Below are positions 9,022-19,146 of a stretch of DNA of 60,251 bases, piece by piece. The DNA comes from RGIG1995 sp045652425 (lineage in GTDB: Bacteria; Bacillota; Clostridia; Oscillospirales; CAG-272), in NCBI GenBank assembly GCA_045652425.1, contig JAZRUG010000038.1:1-60251 (forward strand), given 5' to 3'. Every line of letters begins with the position of its first letter. Position 1 is the stretch's first letter. Made by a program: the position numbers and the translations under genes. The notes beneath the pieces were generated by a model that was not told the DNA's origin, did no database searches, and saw only the letters and a program-made list of their open reading frames with translations.

Positions 9022-11331
9022 TTATTTACACTTAATTATCAATTTGTTGTAACGAGAAGAATAATCCAAGGAAATAACAGAGACATTCCTCAAAATATCT
9101 TCTATAATTTTATTTGCAATTTCATCCTCGACATTCTTTTGAATATATCTGCGCATATTTCTGGCACCATACTTCAAACTGAAAGATTCTTGAGCAATAA
9201 ATTCAGCAACTGAATCTGTGAATTTAAACTCGATGCCTTTATCAGTCATAACAGTTTTTAGATCGTTTAACATAATTTTCGCGATTGATGCAAAATTTTC
9301 CTGGGTAAGTTGGTTAAACACAATAACTTCATCAATTCTATTGATAAATTCGGGTCTAAGGAAATTGCCGAGAGCTTTCTCAGTTCTATCAACGGAACGA
9401 TTAATTTGAGAAGAGGCAAATCCGGCGGTATTCAAATTAATATCAGAACCCGCATTTGTTGTCATTACAATAATCGTATTTTCAAAATTAACTTTTCTGC
9501 CTTGAGCATCGGTTACAATACCATCATCCAATATTTGAAGTAATACATTCAATACGTCGGGATGTGCTTTTTCTATTTCGTCGAACAAAACAACCGAATA
9601 AGGTTTTCTGCGTATTTTTTCAGTTAATTGCCCCGCCTCATCGTAGCCGACATATCCGGGAGGTGCACCGATTATTCTTGAAACAGAATGTTTTTCCATA
9701 AATTCAGACATATCAAGTCTAATTATAGTTTCCGGAAAATCAAACAAATCAGCAGCCAAGACTTTCACAAGTTCTGTTTTACCAACACCTGTTGGACCGG
9801 CGAATATAAAAGAAACGGGTTTCTTTTTGTATGATACGCCAACTCTGTTGCGTTTAATAGCGCACACAATCGAATCTATAGCTTCGTCTTGACCTATTAT
9901 ACGAGCTTTTAAGCGGCTTTCAAGGCCTTTAAGTTTCTCATACTCTTCGGCGTTTATTTTACTTGCAGGAACACCTGTCCATTTTTCTATTACTAATGCA
10001 ATATGACTTATTGTAAGTTTAACGTTAGCACAGTTATTTTCCAACTCGGTATAACGAGAATTTAAATTGATTTCGCTAACCTTAATATCAGCAAGTTGTT
10101 TGTATTTGTCTGCGGACGCTTCTTCTGAAGGGGGCTCAAGGTTTTCGAGTTCCTCTTTTTTGTTCTTTAAATCCAGTAAATCTTTTTTTACTGTAAGGAA
10201 TTCGTCAATAATAGGAGTGTTCAAAACAACATACGAAGCCGCCTCATCAAGTAAATCGATAGCCTTATCCGGAAGAAACCTATCCGTGATGTAACGTTCA
10301 GAAAGTAAAACTACTTTACGTAGAATATCCTTAGGGATTTTTATTCCATGGAATTCTTCATAATAGCCTTTAATCCCCTCTAAAACCTCAACGGTATCAT
10401 CAATTGACGATTCTTCGACTATAATTGGCTGAAATCTTCTCTCAAGAGCAGAATCTTTTTCGATATATTTACGGTACTCCTTGAGTGTTGTAGCACCAAT
10501 AACCTGAATATCCCCTCTTGATAAAGCAGGTTTTAAGATATTGGCAGCATTCATACTCCCCTCAGCATCCCCCGCACCTGCTATACTGTGCACTTCGTCT
10601 ATAACGAGAATAACGTTTCCGCGTTCCTTGACTTCACCGATAAGCCCTTTCATTCTCTGCTCAAATTGCCCCCTGAATTGCGTACCTGCAACAAGAGCGG
10701 TCAAATCAAGTAATTGCAATTCTTTATCCTTTAGTTTAAAAGGAACGTTTCCGGATGTAATTCTCAACGCCAAAGCTTCAGCAATTGCAGTTTTACCTAC
10801 ACCCGGTTCACCGATTAAGCAAGGGTTATTTTTTTGTCTTCTGCATAATATTTGAATCACTCTTGAAAGTTCATCATCTCTGCCTATTACTTTATCGATC
10901 TTTCCGTTGATCGCGCGTTCATTCAGGTTTACACAATATTGAGAAATAAACTTATCACTTTTCTTTTTGTCTTTTTTTATTTTATTGTCGCTCGACTCAT
11001 TCTTTGTATTATCTGAATTTGGATTAACAGAGAATGCGCCAAACATCTTTTTCAAATCGAAAGCAGGGGCTCTTCCCTCTCCGCTTTCATCATCTAAAAT
11101 ATCTTCGCTCTCGTTGAGGTCCGACATCTCAAGCATATTTTCCATTTCGGCATCCATCTGTTCCAAATCATCATCTGAAATACCCATTTTTTTGATTATA
11201 TCATCAATTGGCTTTATTCCGAGTTCTCTGGCACATTTTAGGCAGATACCTTCATTGATTGTCTGTCCATTCTCCAATCTTGAAACAAAAACAACTGCGA
11301 CTCTTTTTTTGCATCTTGCGCACATTTCCAT
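9022..11331 (-). CDS. ClpE/ClpC-type AAA+ unfoldase with N-terminal zinc finger
   Basis: A 769-residue Hsp100 protein with two AAA+ modules. The N-terminus has a CxxC-CxxC zinc finger (CARC at 4-7, CLKC at 30-33) in place of the Clp_N repeats, which is the ClpE arrangement. An acidic linker follows, then AAA-1 with GEPGVGKTA (about 174-182), a short coiled-coil middle region, and AAA-2 with GPTGVGKTE. A TAGFA loop after AAA-2 sits where the ClpP-binding VGF/IGF loop lies, so ClpP partnership is likely. The ATG at 11331 is preceded by AGGTG; an upstream in-frame GTG at 11340 is part of that site. The gene is flanked by cvpA and the pseudo-ATPase within the operon. Confidence 0.88.
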   Translation of the reverse strand: MEMCARCKKRVAVVFVSRLENGQTINEGICLKCARELGIKPIDDIIKKMGISDDDLEQMDAEMENMLEMSDLNESEDILDDESGEGRAPAFDLKKMFGAFSVNPNSDNTKNESSDNKIKKDKKKSDKFISQYCVNLNERAINGKIDKVIGRDDELSRVIQILCRRQKNNPCLIGEPGVGKTAIAEALALRITSGNVPFKLKDKELQLLDLTALVAGTQFRGQFEQRMKGLIGEVKERGNVILVIDEVHSIAGAGDAEGSMNAANILKPALSRGDIQVIGATTLKEYRKYIEKDSALERRFQPIIVEESSIDDTVEVLEGIKGYYEEFHGIKIPKDILRKVVLLSERYITDRFLPDKAIDLLDEAASYVVLNTPIIDEFLTVKKDLLDLKNKKEELENLEPPSEEASADKYKQLADIKVSEINLNSRYTELENNCANVKLTISHIALVIEKWTGVPASKINAEEYEKLKGLESRLKARIIGQDEAIDSIVCAIKRNRVGVSYKKKPVSFIFAGPTGVGKTELVKVLAADLFDFPETIIRLDMSEFMEKHSVSRIIGAPPGYVGYDEAGQLTEKIRRKPYSVVLFDEIEKAHPDVLNVLLQILDDGIVTDAQGRKVNFENTIIVMTTNAGSDINLNTAGFASSQINRSVDRTEKALGNFLRPEFINRIDEVIVFNQLTQENFASIAKIMLNDLKTVMTDKGIEFKFTDSVAEFIAQESFSLKYGARNMRRYIQKNVEDEIANKIIEDILRNVSVISLDYSSRYNKLIIKCK

Positions 11332-11345
11332 AAAATTCACCTATA

Positions 11346-12026
11346 TTAATTCACCAAAAATTTAATCCATTCAAAGTTATAAAAAAATTCGAATATTAAC
11401 GTTTCCTCAACAACAGATAAATTAAAGTATTCAGGATAAACTGAAGTAAGTACCGGCGTGAGAATCTGCATTAGAGCTACGAATAAATTGATATAAATAA
11501 AACACATCCCCCCACCTAAAACAAACGAAAGGGTTTTATTTATTGTCTTTAACCCAGGCAACTTGAATACCGTAGACAGCACAATAGAAAGGATCTTAAA
11601 TGCGATAATGGTTAAAATAAATATTAACAGAAAAGCGATAGCATAGGACAATAAGCCTACTATACTTTCGACGATAACCTGAATTCCGTTATTTATGTTT
11701 TTCGAAAAGATGTTATTTGCCAAATCAATATTATATTTTTCCAGAACCCCCAAAAGATTATCTTGATTCAAGGCTGTAGGTAATTCATTTTTTTCCATAA
11801 GATTGTTTATAATGTTTTTTATTCCATCTGAAAAGATTTTATAAAGGAAGTCGTAAATGAAACTTGAAACTGTAGAAGAAAAAGTTTTAGAAAGAACAAT
11901 CCCAAAAAGGATCGAAGTCAAGTCAAGAATTGTTTTTATAAAACCTCTTGAAATAACAACCGCAAATGTAATAATTATAATTAATACTATTGCAAAATCA
12001 AGTGCCAAAGAAATAATATCAATCAA
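11346..12026 (-). CDS. cvpA: CvpA-family membrane protein
   Basis: A 226-residue protein with four predicted membrane helices and the CvpA-type opening, a hydrophobic helix followed by SRGFIKTILDL. CvpA proteins are poorly understood inner-membrane proteins tied to envelope integrity and colicin V secretion. The start is uncertain: TTG at 12026 abuts GGGAG, and an in-frame ATT six to nine bases later would have better spacing. It lies nine bases after the DUF5711 gene in the same reading frame and 14 bases before the ClpE-like gene. Confidence 0.78.
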   Translation of the reverse strand: MIDIISLALDFAIVLIIIITFAVVISRGFIKTILDLTSILFGIVLSKTFSSTVSSFIYDFLYKIFSDGIKNIINNLMEKNELPTALNQDNLLGVLEKYNIDLANNIFSKNINNGIQVIVESIVGLLSYAIAFLLIFILTIIAFKILSIVLSTVFKLPGLKTINKTLSFVLGGGMCFIYINLFVALMQILTPVLTSVYPEYFNLSVVEETLIFEFFYNFEWIKFLVN

Positions 12027-12035
12027 CTCCCAGTC

Positions 12036-13244
12036 TTAAAAATTAATCCTTAAAGTATCATCAACAAAACATACGAGAATACTATTCTCATTTATAACAA
12101 GAAGTTCTATAGCATTTTTTTCGGTATCGTAATACTTTACATCTCCGGATTTTATATCAATATTACAAACTCTACCGTTAAGCAAAACAAAGGCATTATT
12201 CTCACTACAGGTTATTTTTATAGGCTGTCCGTCAGCATCAGCGTCGAGAAAAATGTCACCATCTTTATCAAAAACGATAACCTTCATATTGTCACCGACA
12301 ATATTTTCTGTGTACGTTATAGCCGTATATTCGGGCGTAATCTCTGTATCGACCGGTACGATATTATTAGGAAAATAGTATGTGTTGCTGAGTTCAAAAG
12401 ATTTATTATAAAACTCTATTTTGTTATCATACATTACAGAGAAGCCGCCTTTTGAGTTATACCCCGATTGAATAACCATAGAACCTTCAACTTCTATCGA
12501 CGAATTGGGTTTATCTGAGTAAGGAGAGTAATTTACTATTTCTGTACAATAATTACCATTTTTCGAATATAAAGATGTAATCAAAAGTTCAGAACTGTCG
12601 TAATTAAAACTAACGTCCATTATATACTTGTCTTTATATATAGCTCCTATACGTTCAAAACTTGAATTATATAGATATACGACAGACCTATACTCTGTAG
12701 TTTTGGTTACGATAGCATACAACCCTTTATCGCTGACCGCAGCCCCGGTAATAGGATACTCAAAAGTTTCCGTGTGGAGTTTGGAGAAAGTGTTATACAA
12801 AGTATATGTATACTCACTCAAACCATAGACCAGCAAATATTTATCGCTCGAAACAACGACAGGATTTGAAAAAGAACTTTTTTCATATAATCTTTTATTT
12901 CCTTGCAAATCACAAAGATAAAAATACGAACTGCCCGCAACAACCAAATCACCCTTATACATCTCAAGGTCAAGTTGTGTATCAGCATCATATTTAATTT
13001 CTTCTCCGGATGTAAGCTTGAGACTATCGCCCATCTCAAAATCTTTTATAAGATATCTTAAATTTTCAACAGTTATTTCATCTCTGAAAAGAAGAATTAT
13101 TGAAAGTAGAAAGGCCACAAGTAAACATACAGAGATATATTTTGCAGTTTTAAACCTCCCCGAAAGAACAAGATAATACGAGTTAACTTTTGTTCTTCTC
13201 TCGGGAGTTTCTATTTTGTTTTCTTTATTAGAAACAGAATTCAT
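12036..13244 (-). CDS. DUF5711 family membrane-anchored beta-propeller protein
   Basis: A 402-residue protein with a basic cytoplasmic tail, one transmembrane helix (about residues 34-54) and a large extracytoplasmic domain of repeated beta-strand blocks (for example LYNSSFERIG and FDKDGDIFL), as expected for a beta-propeller. This matches the DUF5711 family found in Clostridia; function unknown. The ATG at 13244 has a perfect AAGGAG eight bases upstream, whereas the frame stays open further upstream into truA. It sits ten bases after truA and directly before cvpA. Confidence 0.75.
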   Translation of the reverse strand: MNSVSNKENKIETPERRTKVNSYYLVLSGRFKTAKYISVCLLVAFLLSIILLFRDEITVENLRYLIKDFEMGDSLKLTSGEEIKYDADTQLDLEMYKGDLVVAGSSYFYLCDLQGNKRLYEKSSFSNPVVVSSDKYLLVYGLSEYTYTLYNTFSKLHTETFEYPITGAAVSDKGLYAIVTKTTEYRSVVYLYNSSFERIGAIYKDKYIMDVSFNYDSSELLITSLYSKNGNYCTEIVNYSPYSDKPNSSIEVEGSMVIQSGYNSKGGFSVMYDNKIEFYNKSFELSNTYYFPNNIVPVDTEITPEYTAITYTENIVGDNMKVIVFDKDGDIFLDADADGQPIKITCSENNAFVLLNGRVCNIDIKSGDVKYYDTEKNAIELLVINENSILVCFVDDTLRINF

Positions 13245-13254
13245 CTTGTTCTCC

Positions 13255-13995
13255 TTAATAAAACACCTTGTTAAGATATAAACCATGAGGGGGAGCTGTA
13301 AATCCCGCGAGGTTTCTTTCTTTTTTTTCAATAATTTTAGAAATATCTTCCGTCGCAATTTTTCCGTTTGATACATCAATAAGAGTTCCTGTTAAAATCC
13401 TTACCATATTATAGAGAAAACCGTTTGCTGCGACTGTTATAATAACCTTCTCACCTTCACGTTCTACATTAAAGTATTTAATTTCTCTAACGGTATTTTT
13501 TACAGACGAACCCGCTGCCATAAATGCAGCAAAATCAAATTCGCCAACAAATTCTTTAGCAGCACAATCCATAACATCTACGTTTAAAGGTATAGAATAA
13601 TTAAAAGCTTTGCCCTTCAAGAAAACGTTTCTGATAGAAGAATTCCATATAAGATACTGATATTCCTTATATTTCACATCATATCTTGGATGAAAATCCG
13701 AACTAACAAACTCTGCCGAGTTAACTACTATATCATCAGGAAGATGAGCGTTTAAGGCGAAAGGAAGCTTACCACAAGGGATTCTCACGTTATCTGAATT
13801 GGTATCAACAGCACAACAGAAAGCGCGTGCATGGACACCGCTATCGGTTCGACTGCACCCCGTAAGAGAATATCTTTTACATAAAACGTTTTCGACGGCA
13901 TTCTGTAATGTTTGTTGAATTGAAGGTGCATTATTTTGAACTTGCCACCCACAATAATTTGTACCGTCGTAACTTATAATAAGTTTAATTTTCAA
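13255..13995 (-). CDS. truA: tRNA pseudouridine(38-40) synthase TruA
   Basis: A 246-residue cytoplasmic enzyme that isomerises uridines 38-40 in the tRNA anticodon arm. It begins with the family opening MKIKLIISYDGTNYCGWQVQ and has the catalytic Asp in SRTDSGVHA (about residue 51). Length and C-terminal GLYLNKVFY fit the family. It lies 18 bases after ecfT, an association common in Firmicutes, where truA follows the ECF genes. Confidence 0.96.
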   Translation of the reverse strand: MKIKLIISYDGTNYCGWQVQNNAPSIQQTLQNAVENVLCKRYSLTGCSRTDSGVHARAFCCAVDTNSDNVRIPCGKLPFALNAHLPDDIVVNSAEFVSSDFHPRYDVKYKEYQYLIWNSSIRNVFLKGKAFNYSIPLNVDVMDCAAKEFVGEFDFAAFMAAGSSVKNTVREIKYFNVEREGEKVIITVAANGFLYNMVRILTGTLIDVSNGKIATEDISKIIEKKERNLAGFTAPPHGLYLNKVFY

Positions 13996-14013
13996 AAAAT
14001 CACCTTTTTAAAA

Positions 14014-14835
14014 TTAAATAACCCATATCGGTAAGTATATATTAATCAAAACTACAGCCGTGCAGGTCAAAAGTATAATAAACAAAAACGCAAAATCTAA
14101 AAAATCATATTTCAAAGAAATCATTCTCGTTCTGCCATTTCCACCTCTATAACATCTGCATTCCATTGCTGTAGCGAGATCATCTGCTCTTCTGATTGAA
14201 GAAACAAACAGAGGAATAAGAACAGGTATCAAAGCTTTAGCACGTTTCATGAGTTTCCCTGATGTAAAGTCTGCCCCTCTAGCCTTTTGAGCGTTCATTA
14301 TTTTATCGGTTTCTTCGATAAGAGTCGGAATAAAACGCAACGCTATTGACATCATCATCGAAAATTCATGAACTGGAATTTTCAACTTTTTTAAAGGTGC
14401 AAGTAATTGTTCAATACCGTCAGTCATATCAATAGGTGATGTAGTATAAGTCAACAATATACTTGTTCCCGTTATTAAACAAATAATCCTCAATACCATA
14501 TAAAAGGCAAACAACAACCCCTCTGCATATATTTTAACAAAATACCATTCGAGGATCAAAGCATCGCCTTTAGTCCAGAATACATTTATTATAGCAGTAA
14601 AGACAATAACAAACAAAACCGGTTTAATACCATTCAATACGGGTTTTAAAGGTAGTTTGCTCAAAAGAAGCACAACAACTACAGAAAAAACCAACAAAAG
14701 ATATGAAATCAAAGATTTAGCTAAAAAAACGAGAACGATATATAATACGGTAAGAATAATTTTCATACGGGGATCCAATTTATGAACAACAGAATTTCCG
14801 GGGAAATATTGTCCCAAAGTTATATCTTTTATCAC
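14014..14835 (-). CDS. ecfT: ECF transporter transmembrane component EcfT
   Basis: A 273-residue polytopic protein that couples the two ATPases to exchangeable vitamin-binding S components. Visible features are the opening GQYFPGNSVVHKLDPRMKI and the cytoplasmic coupling helices with the ARG-type motifs KARGAD and CRCYRGG. It overlaps ecfA2 by four bases (ATGA), so the genes are translationally coupled. No S component is encoded in the operon, as expected for group II ECF transporters, whose S proteins are scattered in the genome. Confidence 0.95.
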   Translation of the reverse strand: MIKDITLGQYFPGNSVVHKLDPRMKIILTVLYIVLVFLAKSLISYLLLVFSVVVVLLLSKLPLKPVLNGIKPVLFVIVFTAIINVFWTKGDALILEWYFVKIYAEGLLFAFYMVLRIICLITGTSILLTYTTSPIDMTDGIEQLLAPLKKLKIPVHEFSMMMSIALRFIPTLIEETDKIMNAQKARGADFTSGKLMKRAKALIPVLIPLFVSSIRRADDLATAMECRCYRGGNGRTRMISLKYDFLDFAFLFIILLTCTAVVLINIYLPIWVI

Positions 14836-15698
14836 TGTACTCCCCCTCTCGTTTTCAAGTAAGAAAGAATAGCCTTTCTGGCATCATCAATTGTGAAAAC
14901 ACTTTCAGGAATGTCTATGCCTACCAACCTTAATCTACTAAAAAGATGAGTGATTTGTGGCACGTCGAGACCGACTTCAACCAACTTATCTGCTTGTAAA
15001 AATATTTCTTTTGTTTTACCCGTCATAAAGACTTGAGATTTGTTCATAACAACAAGTTCATCACAAAAAATAGCCATATCTTCCATACTGTGACTCACGA
15101 TAATAACCGTAGTCCCTGTCTGTCTCTGAAATGTTCTTATACCGCCAAGAATCTCCTCTCTGCCGATAGGATCCAATCCTGCTGCCGGTTCGTCAAGAAT
15201 AAGCACTTGAGGTTTCATGGCCATTACACCCGCGATAGCCACCCTTCTCTTCTGTCCACCCGAAAGATCGAAAGGAGACTTATCGAACATATCTTTGGTT
15301 ATTCCACAAAAGAAAGCCGATTCTTCTACACGCTTATTTACCTCGTTTTGATCAAGTCCCATATTGGTGGGCCCGTAAGCTATATCCTTGCGGACAGTCT
15401 CTTCAAACAACTGATACTCCGGATATTGCATAACGAGTCCAACTTTAAACCTAACAGCAGTAATCTCTTTAGGCTTTTCCCAAATATCAATATCATCTAA
15501 ATAAATATTTCCAGAAGTAGGTTTATTGAGACCGTTCAGAAGTTGAACCATAGTAGATTTACCCGAGCCTGTATGCCCAATCAAACCGGTAATAATACCT
15601 TCTTTAAACGTAACATTAACATTATCTAATGCTTTTTTTTCAAAGGGAGTACCTTCGCTATATACATAAGATACATCTTTCAAAGTAAGAATTGCCAT
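14832..15698 (-). CDS. ecfA2: ECF transporter ATPase EcfA2
   Basis: A 288-residue ABC ATPase. Walker A is GHTGSGKST, the signature LSGGQKRRVAIAG and Walker B VLILDEPAAGLDP. The EcfA-type C-terminal extension after the core contains the segment VPQITHLFSRL. It pairs with EcfA1 to power vitamin or cofactor uptake. Start and stop overlap both neighbours (TAATG with ecfA1, ATGA with ecfT). Confidence 0.95.
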   Translation of the reverse strand: MAILTLKDVSYVYSEGTPFEKKALDNVNVTFKEGIITGLIGHTGSGKSTMVQLLNGLNKPTSGNIYLDDIDIWEKPKEITAVRFKVGLVMQYPEYQLFEETVRKDIAYGPTNMGLDQNEVNKRVEESAFFCGITKDMFDKSPFDLSGGQKRRVAIAGVMAMKPQVLILDEPAAGLDPIGREEILGGIRTFQRQTGTTVIIVSHSMEDMAIFCDELVVMNKSQVFMTGKTKEIFLQADKLVEVGLDVPQITHLFSRLRLVGIDIPESVFTIDDARKAILSYLKTRGGVQ

Positions 15699-16555
15699 TA
15701 TTTTAACAAGGAAGCCAAAACTTCCGCCCCTTCATTTATATCAATAATATCGGTCGGCAAATTAATACCGTCACTTTTTAACTCATAAAATAATTCTGTA
15801 ACCTGAGGAACATCAAGCCCTATCAGATGCAGCTTTGATACATTGGAAAAAATAGCCTTAGGCTTATCGTTCATACAGATTCTGCCGTCATTAACAACAA
15901 TAACTCTATCTGCATTAACAGCTTCACTCATATTATGAGTTATATGAATAATAGTAATCCCCTTTTCTTTATTAAGCTTCTCTATAGCAGCCATAACCTC
16001 TTTTCTTCCGGAAGGATCAAGCATGGATGTAGCCTCGTCAAAAACAATACACTGAGGAAGCATAGCAATTATTCCTGCGATAGCAACACGTTGTTTTTGT
16101 CCTCCTGAAAGCTGTGAAGGAGAGTGTTTAGCAAAAGATGTCATACCTACAGTTTCCAATGCAGAATCGACTCTGCGTCTAATTTCATCGGGTGGAACTC
16201 CTAGGTTTTCGGGACCGAAAGCGACGTCTTCTTCAACAACAGAAGAAACCAATTGGTTATCAGGATTTTGGAAAACAATACCTATTCTTTGACGAACAGA
16301 ATACAATTCATCATCAGTGAGCGAATCAGATGTAATATCCATTCCATCAATAAATATTTTACCGCTTTGCGGCGAAAGAATCAAATTAAGCAACTTGGCT
16401 AAAGTGGACTTTCCTGAACCGTTATGTCCAAGGATAACAACAAATTCACCCTTATTTACACTAAAAGAAATGTTATTTAAAACCGGAACATCCTCGTTAT
16501 TGTCGTTTTTATAACTAAAACACACATTTTCAACTTTAATAAAAGAATCAGTCAT
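15698..16555 (-). CDS. ecfA1: ECF transporter ATPase EcfA1
   Basis: A 285-residue ABC ATPase. Walker A is GHNGSGKST, the signature LSGGQKQRVAIAG, and the Walker B region CIVFDEATSMLDP. The DEATSMLDP wording is typical of EcfA1, against DEPAAGLDP in EcfA2. The ATG at 16555 has GGAGA nine bases upstream and overlaps the methyltransferase stop as TAATG. An upstream in-frame start would reach into that gene and has no ribosome site. Confidence 0.94.
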   Translation of the reverse strand: MTDSFIKVENVCFSYKNDNNEDVPVLNNISFSVNKGEFVVILGHNGSGKSTLAKLLNLILSPQSGKIFIDGMDITSDSLTDDELYSVRQRIGIVFQNPDNQLVSSVVEEDVAFGPENLGVPPDEIRRRVDSALETVGMTSFAKHSPSQLSGGQKQRVAIAGIIAMLPQCIVFDEATSMLDPSGRKEVMAAIEKLNKEKGITIIHITHNMSEAVNADRVIVVNDGRICMNDKPKAIFSNVSKLHLIGLDVPQVTELFYELKSDGINLPTDIIDINEGAEVLASLLK

Positions 16556-17427
16556 TATCTTTCTCCAATATAAAAAGACGAAGCACCGCAAGGTAATATC
16601 TCGTTTGTTTGAGAAACCTTCAATCCTATTTCATCAAGTTCAGTTGTACCGCCGAATTTGTTTTTTAACGTAGTGTTTAAAATATAACCTACAGCTGCAG
16701 GAGATAAGCCCGTCGTATATGAATTAACCAAAAAGAATAAAGGATTATCACTCAAAACGCAAGAAGCCTTTTTTATGAAATCTGCAATACACTCCTCAAG
16801 TTTCCATACTTCCCCGCCGGGACCTCTACCGTAAGAAGGAGGATCCATAATAATGGCGTCATATTTATTACCGCGACGTATCTCTCTTTCGACAAACTTT
16901 TGGCAGTCATCTACTATATAACGTATTTGCGCGTTCTCCAGCCCCGAAAGTTTAGCATTTTCTTTTGCCTGAAGTGTCATCCCTTTAGAAGCATCAACGT
17001 GTACGACCGAAGCTCCTGCTTTTGCACAAGCGACGGTTGCACCGCCGGTATAAGCAAATAAGTTTAAAACCTTAATAGGTCTGTTAGCCTTTTTTATAAG
17101 ATCAAACATTTTTTCCCAGTTAACAGCTTGTTCGGGAAAAAGTCCGGTGTGTTTGAACCCCATGGGCTTTAAAACAAAAGTTAAATCAAGTTTTTCGTAT
17201 CTAATTTTCCAAGACTCCGGAAGGTTATTTTGATTCCACGCACCGCCCCCCGATTTTGAACGCGAATAAACCGCGTCAGCTTTTTTCCAAAAATTATGAT
17301 TCTTCATATCCTTCCAGATAACCTGCGGATCAGGACGGACCAAAATATACTTTCCCCAACGTTCAAGGCGCTCACCGTCGCTCGTATCAAGAAGTTCATA
17401 ATCTGTCCAGTTGTTTGTATATCGCAT
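16555..17427 (-). CDS. Class I SAM-dependent methyltransferase, RlmI/RlmL-like
   Basis: A 290-residue protein with the SAM motif LNLFAYTGGAT (about 121-131), an acidic post-motif VHVDASKGM, and the catalytic-type motif DPPSYGRG (about 195-202). This pattern fits RlmI-type 23S rRNA cytosine-C5 or related methyltransferases, although the N-terminal PUA domain of RlmI is missing and the usual methylating Cys is not evident. Substrate unproven. It lies 14 bases after ruvB and overlaps ecfA1. Confidence 0.85.
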   Translation of the reverse strand: MRYTNNWTDYELLDTSDGERLERWGKYILVRPDPQVIWKDMKNHNFWKKADAVYSRSKSGGGAWNQNNLPESWKIRYEKLDLTFVLKPMGFKHTGLFPEQAVNWEKMFDLIKKANRPIKVLNLFAYTGGATVACAKAGASVVHVDASKGMTLQAKENAKLSGLENAQIRYIVDDCQKFVEREIRRGNKYDAIIMDPPSYGRGPGGEVWKLEECIADFIKKASCVLSDNPLFFLVNSYTTGLSPAAVGYILNTTLKNKFGGTTELDEIGLKVSQTNEILPCGASSFYIGER

Positions 17428-17441
17428 TACATATCACCACA

Positions 17442-18512
17442 TCATTCTTGTATATCATCCAAAGTTATTTGGCCACTTGTTTGAGAGTTATTTTTATAAG
17501 GAATACCCAAATGCTCATATCCGTATTTAGTAACGCATCTACCCCTCAAGGTTCTGCTCAAGAAACCAAGCTGCATCAAATAAGGTTCGTAAACATCTTC
17601 TATGGTAACAGCTTCTTCGCCGATTGTTGCAGATAACGTCTCAAGACCAACGGGGCCTCCGTCATAAACTTTAATAATTGTTTCGAGCATACGTCTGTCA
17701 ACGTTGTCGAGTCCAAGCTCGTCAATTTCAAGCATATTCAATGCATATTGAGCTATCTCAAGGTTAATTCTTCCGTCGCCTTTAACCTGAGCGAAATCAC
17801 GAACTCTTTTGAGAAGTCTGTTAGCAATACGAGGAGTACCTCTGGAACGGGAGGCTATTTCATATGCGCCATCTTCATCTATCTCTACAGAGAGTAATCC
17901 TGCGCTTCTTGTTACGATTTTAGCTAATTCATCGGGAGAATAAAGTTCAAGCTTTGATATAACGCCAAACCTATCTCTCAAAGGAGTAGATAACTGCCCT
18001 GCTCTTGTGGTAGCGCCAATAAGAGTAAATTTTGGAAGAGGGAGTCTGATACTCCTTGCCGCAGGACCTTTGCCTATGATTATATCAAGAGCATAATCTT
18101 CCAAAGCGGGATATAAAATTTCTTCAACAGACCTGTTGAGTCTGTGTATCTCGTCTATAAATAAAATATCATTTTCACCGAGGTTGGTGAGCAACGCAGC
18201 TAAATCACCCTGTTTTTCTATCGCAGGTCCTGACGTTATTCTAATATTAACACCCATTTCATTAGCGATAATTGATGCTAAGGTAGTTTTTCCGAGCCCT
18301 GGAGGGCCGTACAATAACACATGGTCAAGCACGTCACCTCTTTTTTTTGCCGCTTCAATATAAATTTTAAGGTTTTCTTTAGCCTTTTCCTGACCGACGT
18401 ACTCAACAAGGGTGGTAGGTCGAAGACTTACTTCCGTAACAGAATCTTCTTCGGTATATGAAGTTGACATAATTCTGCTTTCAAATTCACTATCAAATTC
18501 TTCAGTAAACAT
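17442..18512 (-). CDS. ruvB: Holliday junction branch-migration ATPase RuvB
   Basis: A 356-residue AAA+ motor that drives branch migration with RuvA. Walker A is GPPGLGKTT (about 69-77), the Walker B segment is ILFIDEIHRLNR, and sensor 1 is IGATTRAG. The C-terminal winged-helix DNA-binding domain has the typical EPYLMQLGFL and RTLRGR segments. It is spaced 14 bases from ruvA and from the next gene, in the common ruvC-ruvA-ruvB order. Confidence 0.97.
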   Translation of the reverse strand: MFTEEFDSEFESRIMSTSYTEEDSVTEVSLRPTTLVEYVGQEKAKENLKIYIEAAKKRGDVLDHVLLYGPPGLGKTTLASIIANEMGVNIRITSGPAIEKQGDLAALLTNLGENDILFIDEIHRLNRSVEEILYPALEDYALDIIIGKGPAARSIRLPLPKFTLIGATTRAGQLSTPLRDRFGVISKLELYSPDELAKIVTRSAGLLSVEIDEDGAYEIASRSRGTPRIANRLLKRVRDFAQVKGDGRINLEIAQYALNMLEIDELGLDNVDRRMLETIIKVYDGGPVGLETLSATIGEEAVTIEDVYEPYLMQLGFLSRTLRGRCVTKYGYEHLGIPYKNNSQTSGQITLDDIQE

Positions 18513-18526
18513 CTAAAAATCTCCTG

Positions 18527-19132
18527 TTATTTCATCAAACGTTTCAAAGCTTCACGAATTATATCTTCAAGCTCCAAATTATTCACGTCAATCCCACGTA
18601 ACGCTGCTACAGCTTCAGACTGTTTATAACCTAAAACCATAAGCGCTTTTTGAGCCTCACCTATTTTTTCCGAATTATTGGGAGATGCTACCGAAGAAAT
18701 AATATCTTCGCCATCTGAAACAGAAAAACTTTTAGCCAATTTATCTTTAAGTTCAAGAACAATTCTTGCTGCTGTTTTGGCGCCAACGTTTTGTGCTTTT
18801 GAAATAAGTTTCGTATCACCATTCATAACGGCAGAAACAAAACTTTCGGGAGTAAGTGCGGACATAATATTAATCGCCGCTTTCGGTCCAACTCCCGAAA
18901 CAGAGATCAAAAGTTTAAATAAATCACGTTCCTCAAGGTCATAAAACCCAAACAGCTCAACGCCATCTTCTCTTACCGAAAAATGAGTATAAAGTTTAAC
19001 TTTTTGTCCTGAACTCTTTAAATAACGCTGTGTATTCAAACTAACAGTCAAACAATATCCCACGCCGTTACAATCAACAACAGCGGTATTAGACTCAACA
19101 AGAACCAACTCTCCGTTTATGTGGTAAAACAT
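18527..19132 (-). CDS. ruvA: Holliday junction DNA-binding protein RuvA
   Basis: A 201-residue protein with an N-terminal OB-fold (MFYHINGELV), central helix-hairpin-helix motifs (LISVSGVGPKAAINIMSAL and KAQNVGAKTAARI) and a C-terminal RuvB-binding domain ending REALKRLMK. It tetramerises on four-way junctions. The ATG at 19132 is preceded by AAGGAG at good spacing; an in-frame start 18 bases upstream has none. Confidence 0.96.
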   Translation of the reverse strand: MFYHINGELVLVESNTAVVDCNGVGYCLTVSLNTQRYLKSSGQKVKLYTHFSVREDGVELFGFYDLEERDLFKLLISVSGVGPKAAINIMSALTPESFVSAVMNGDTKLISKAQNVGAKTAARIVLELKDKLAKSFSVSDGEDIISSVASPNNSEKIGEAQKALMVLGYKQSEAVAALRGIDVNNLELEDIIREALKRLMK

Positions 19133-19146
19133 AGATATTCTCCTTA

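Noticed and set aside
13245..13379. N-terminal extension of the DUF5711 protein into truA
   Set aside because: The frame stays open, but the extra residues lie within truA and the ATG at 13244 has a perfect AAGGAG site.
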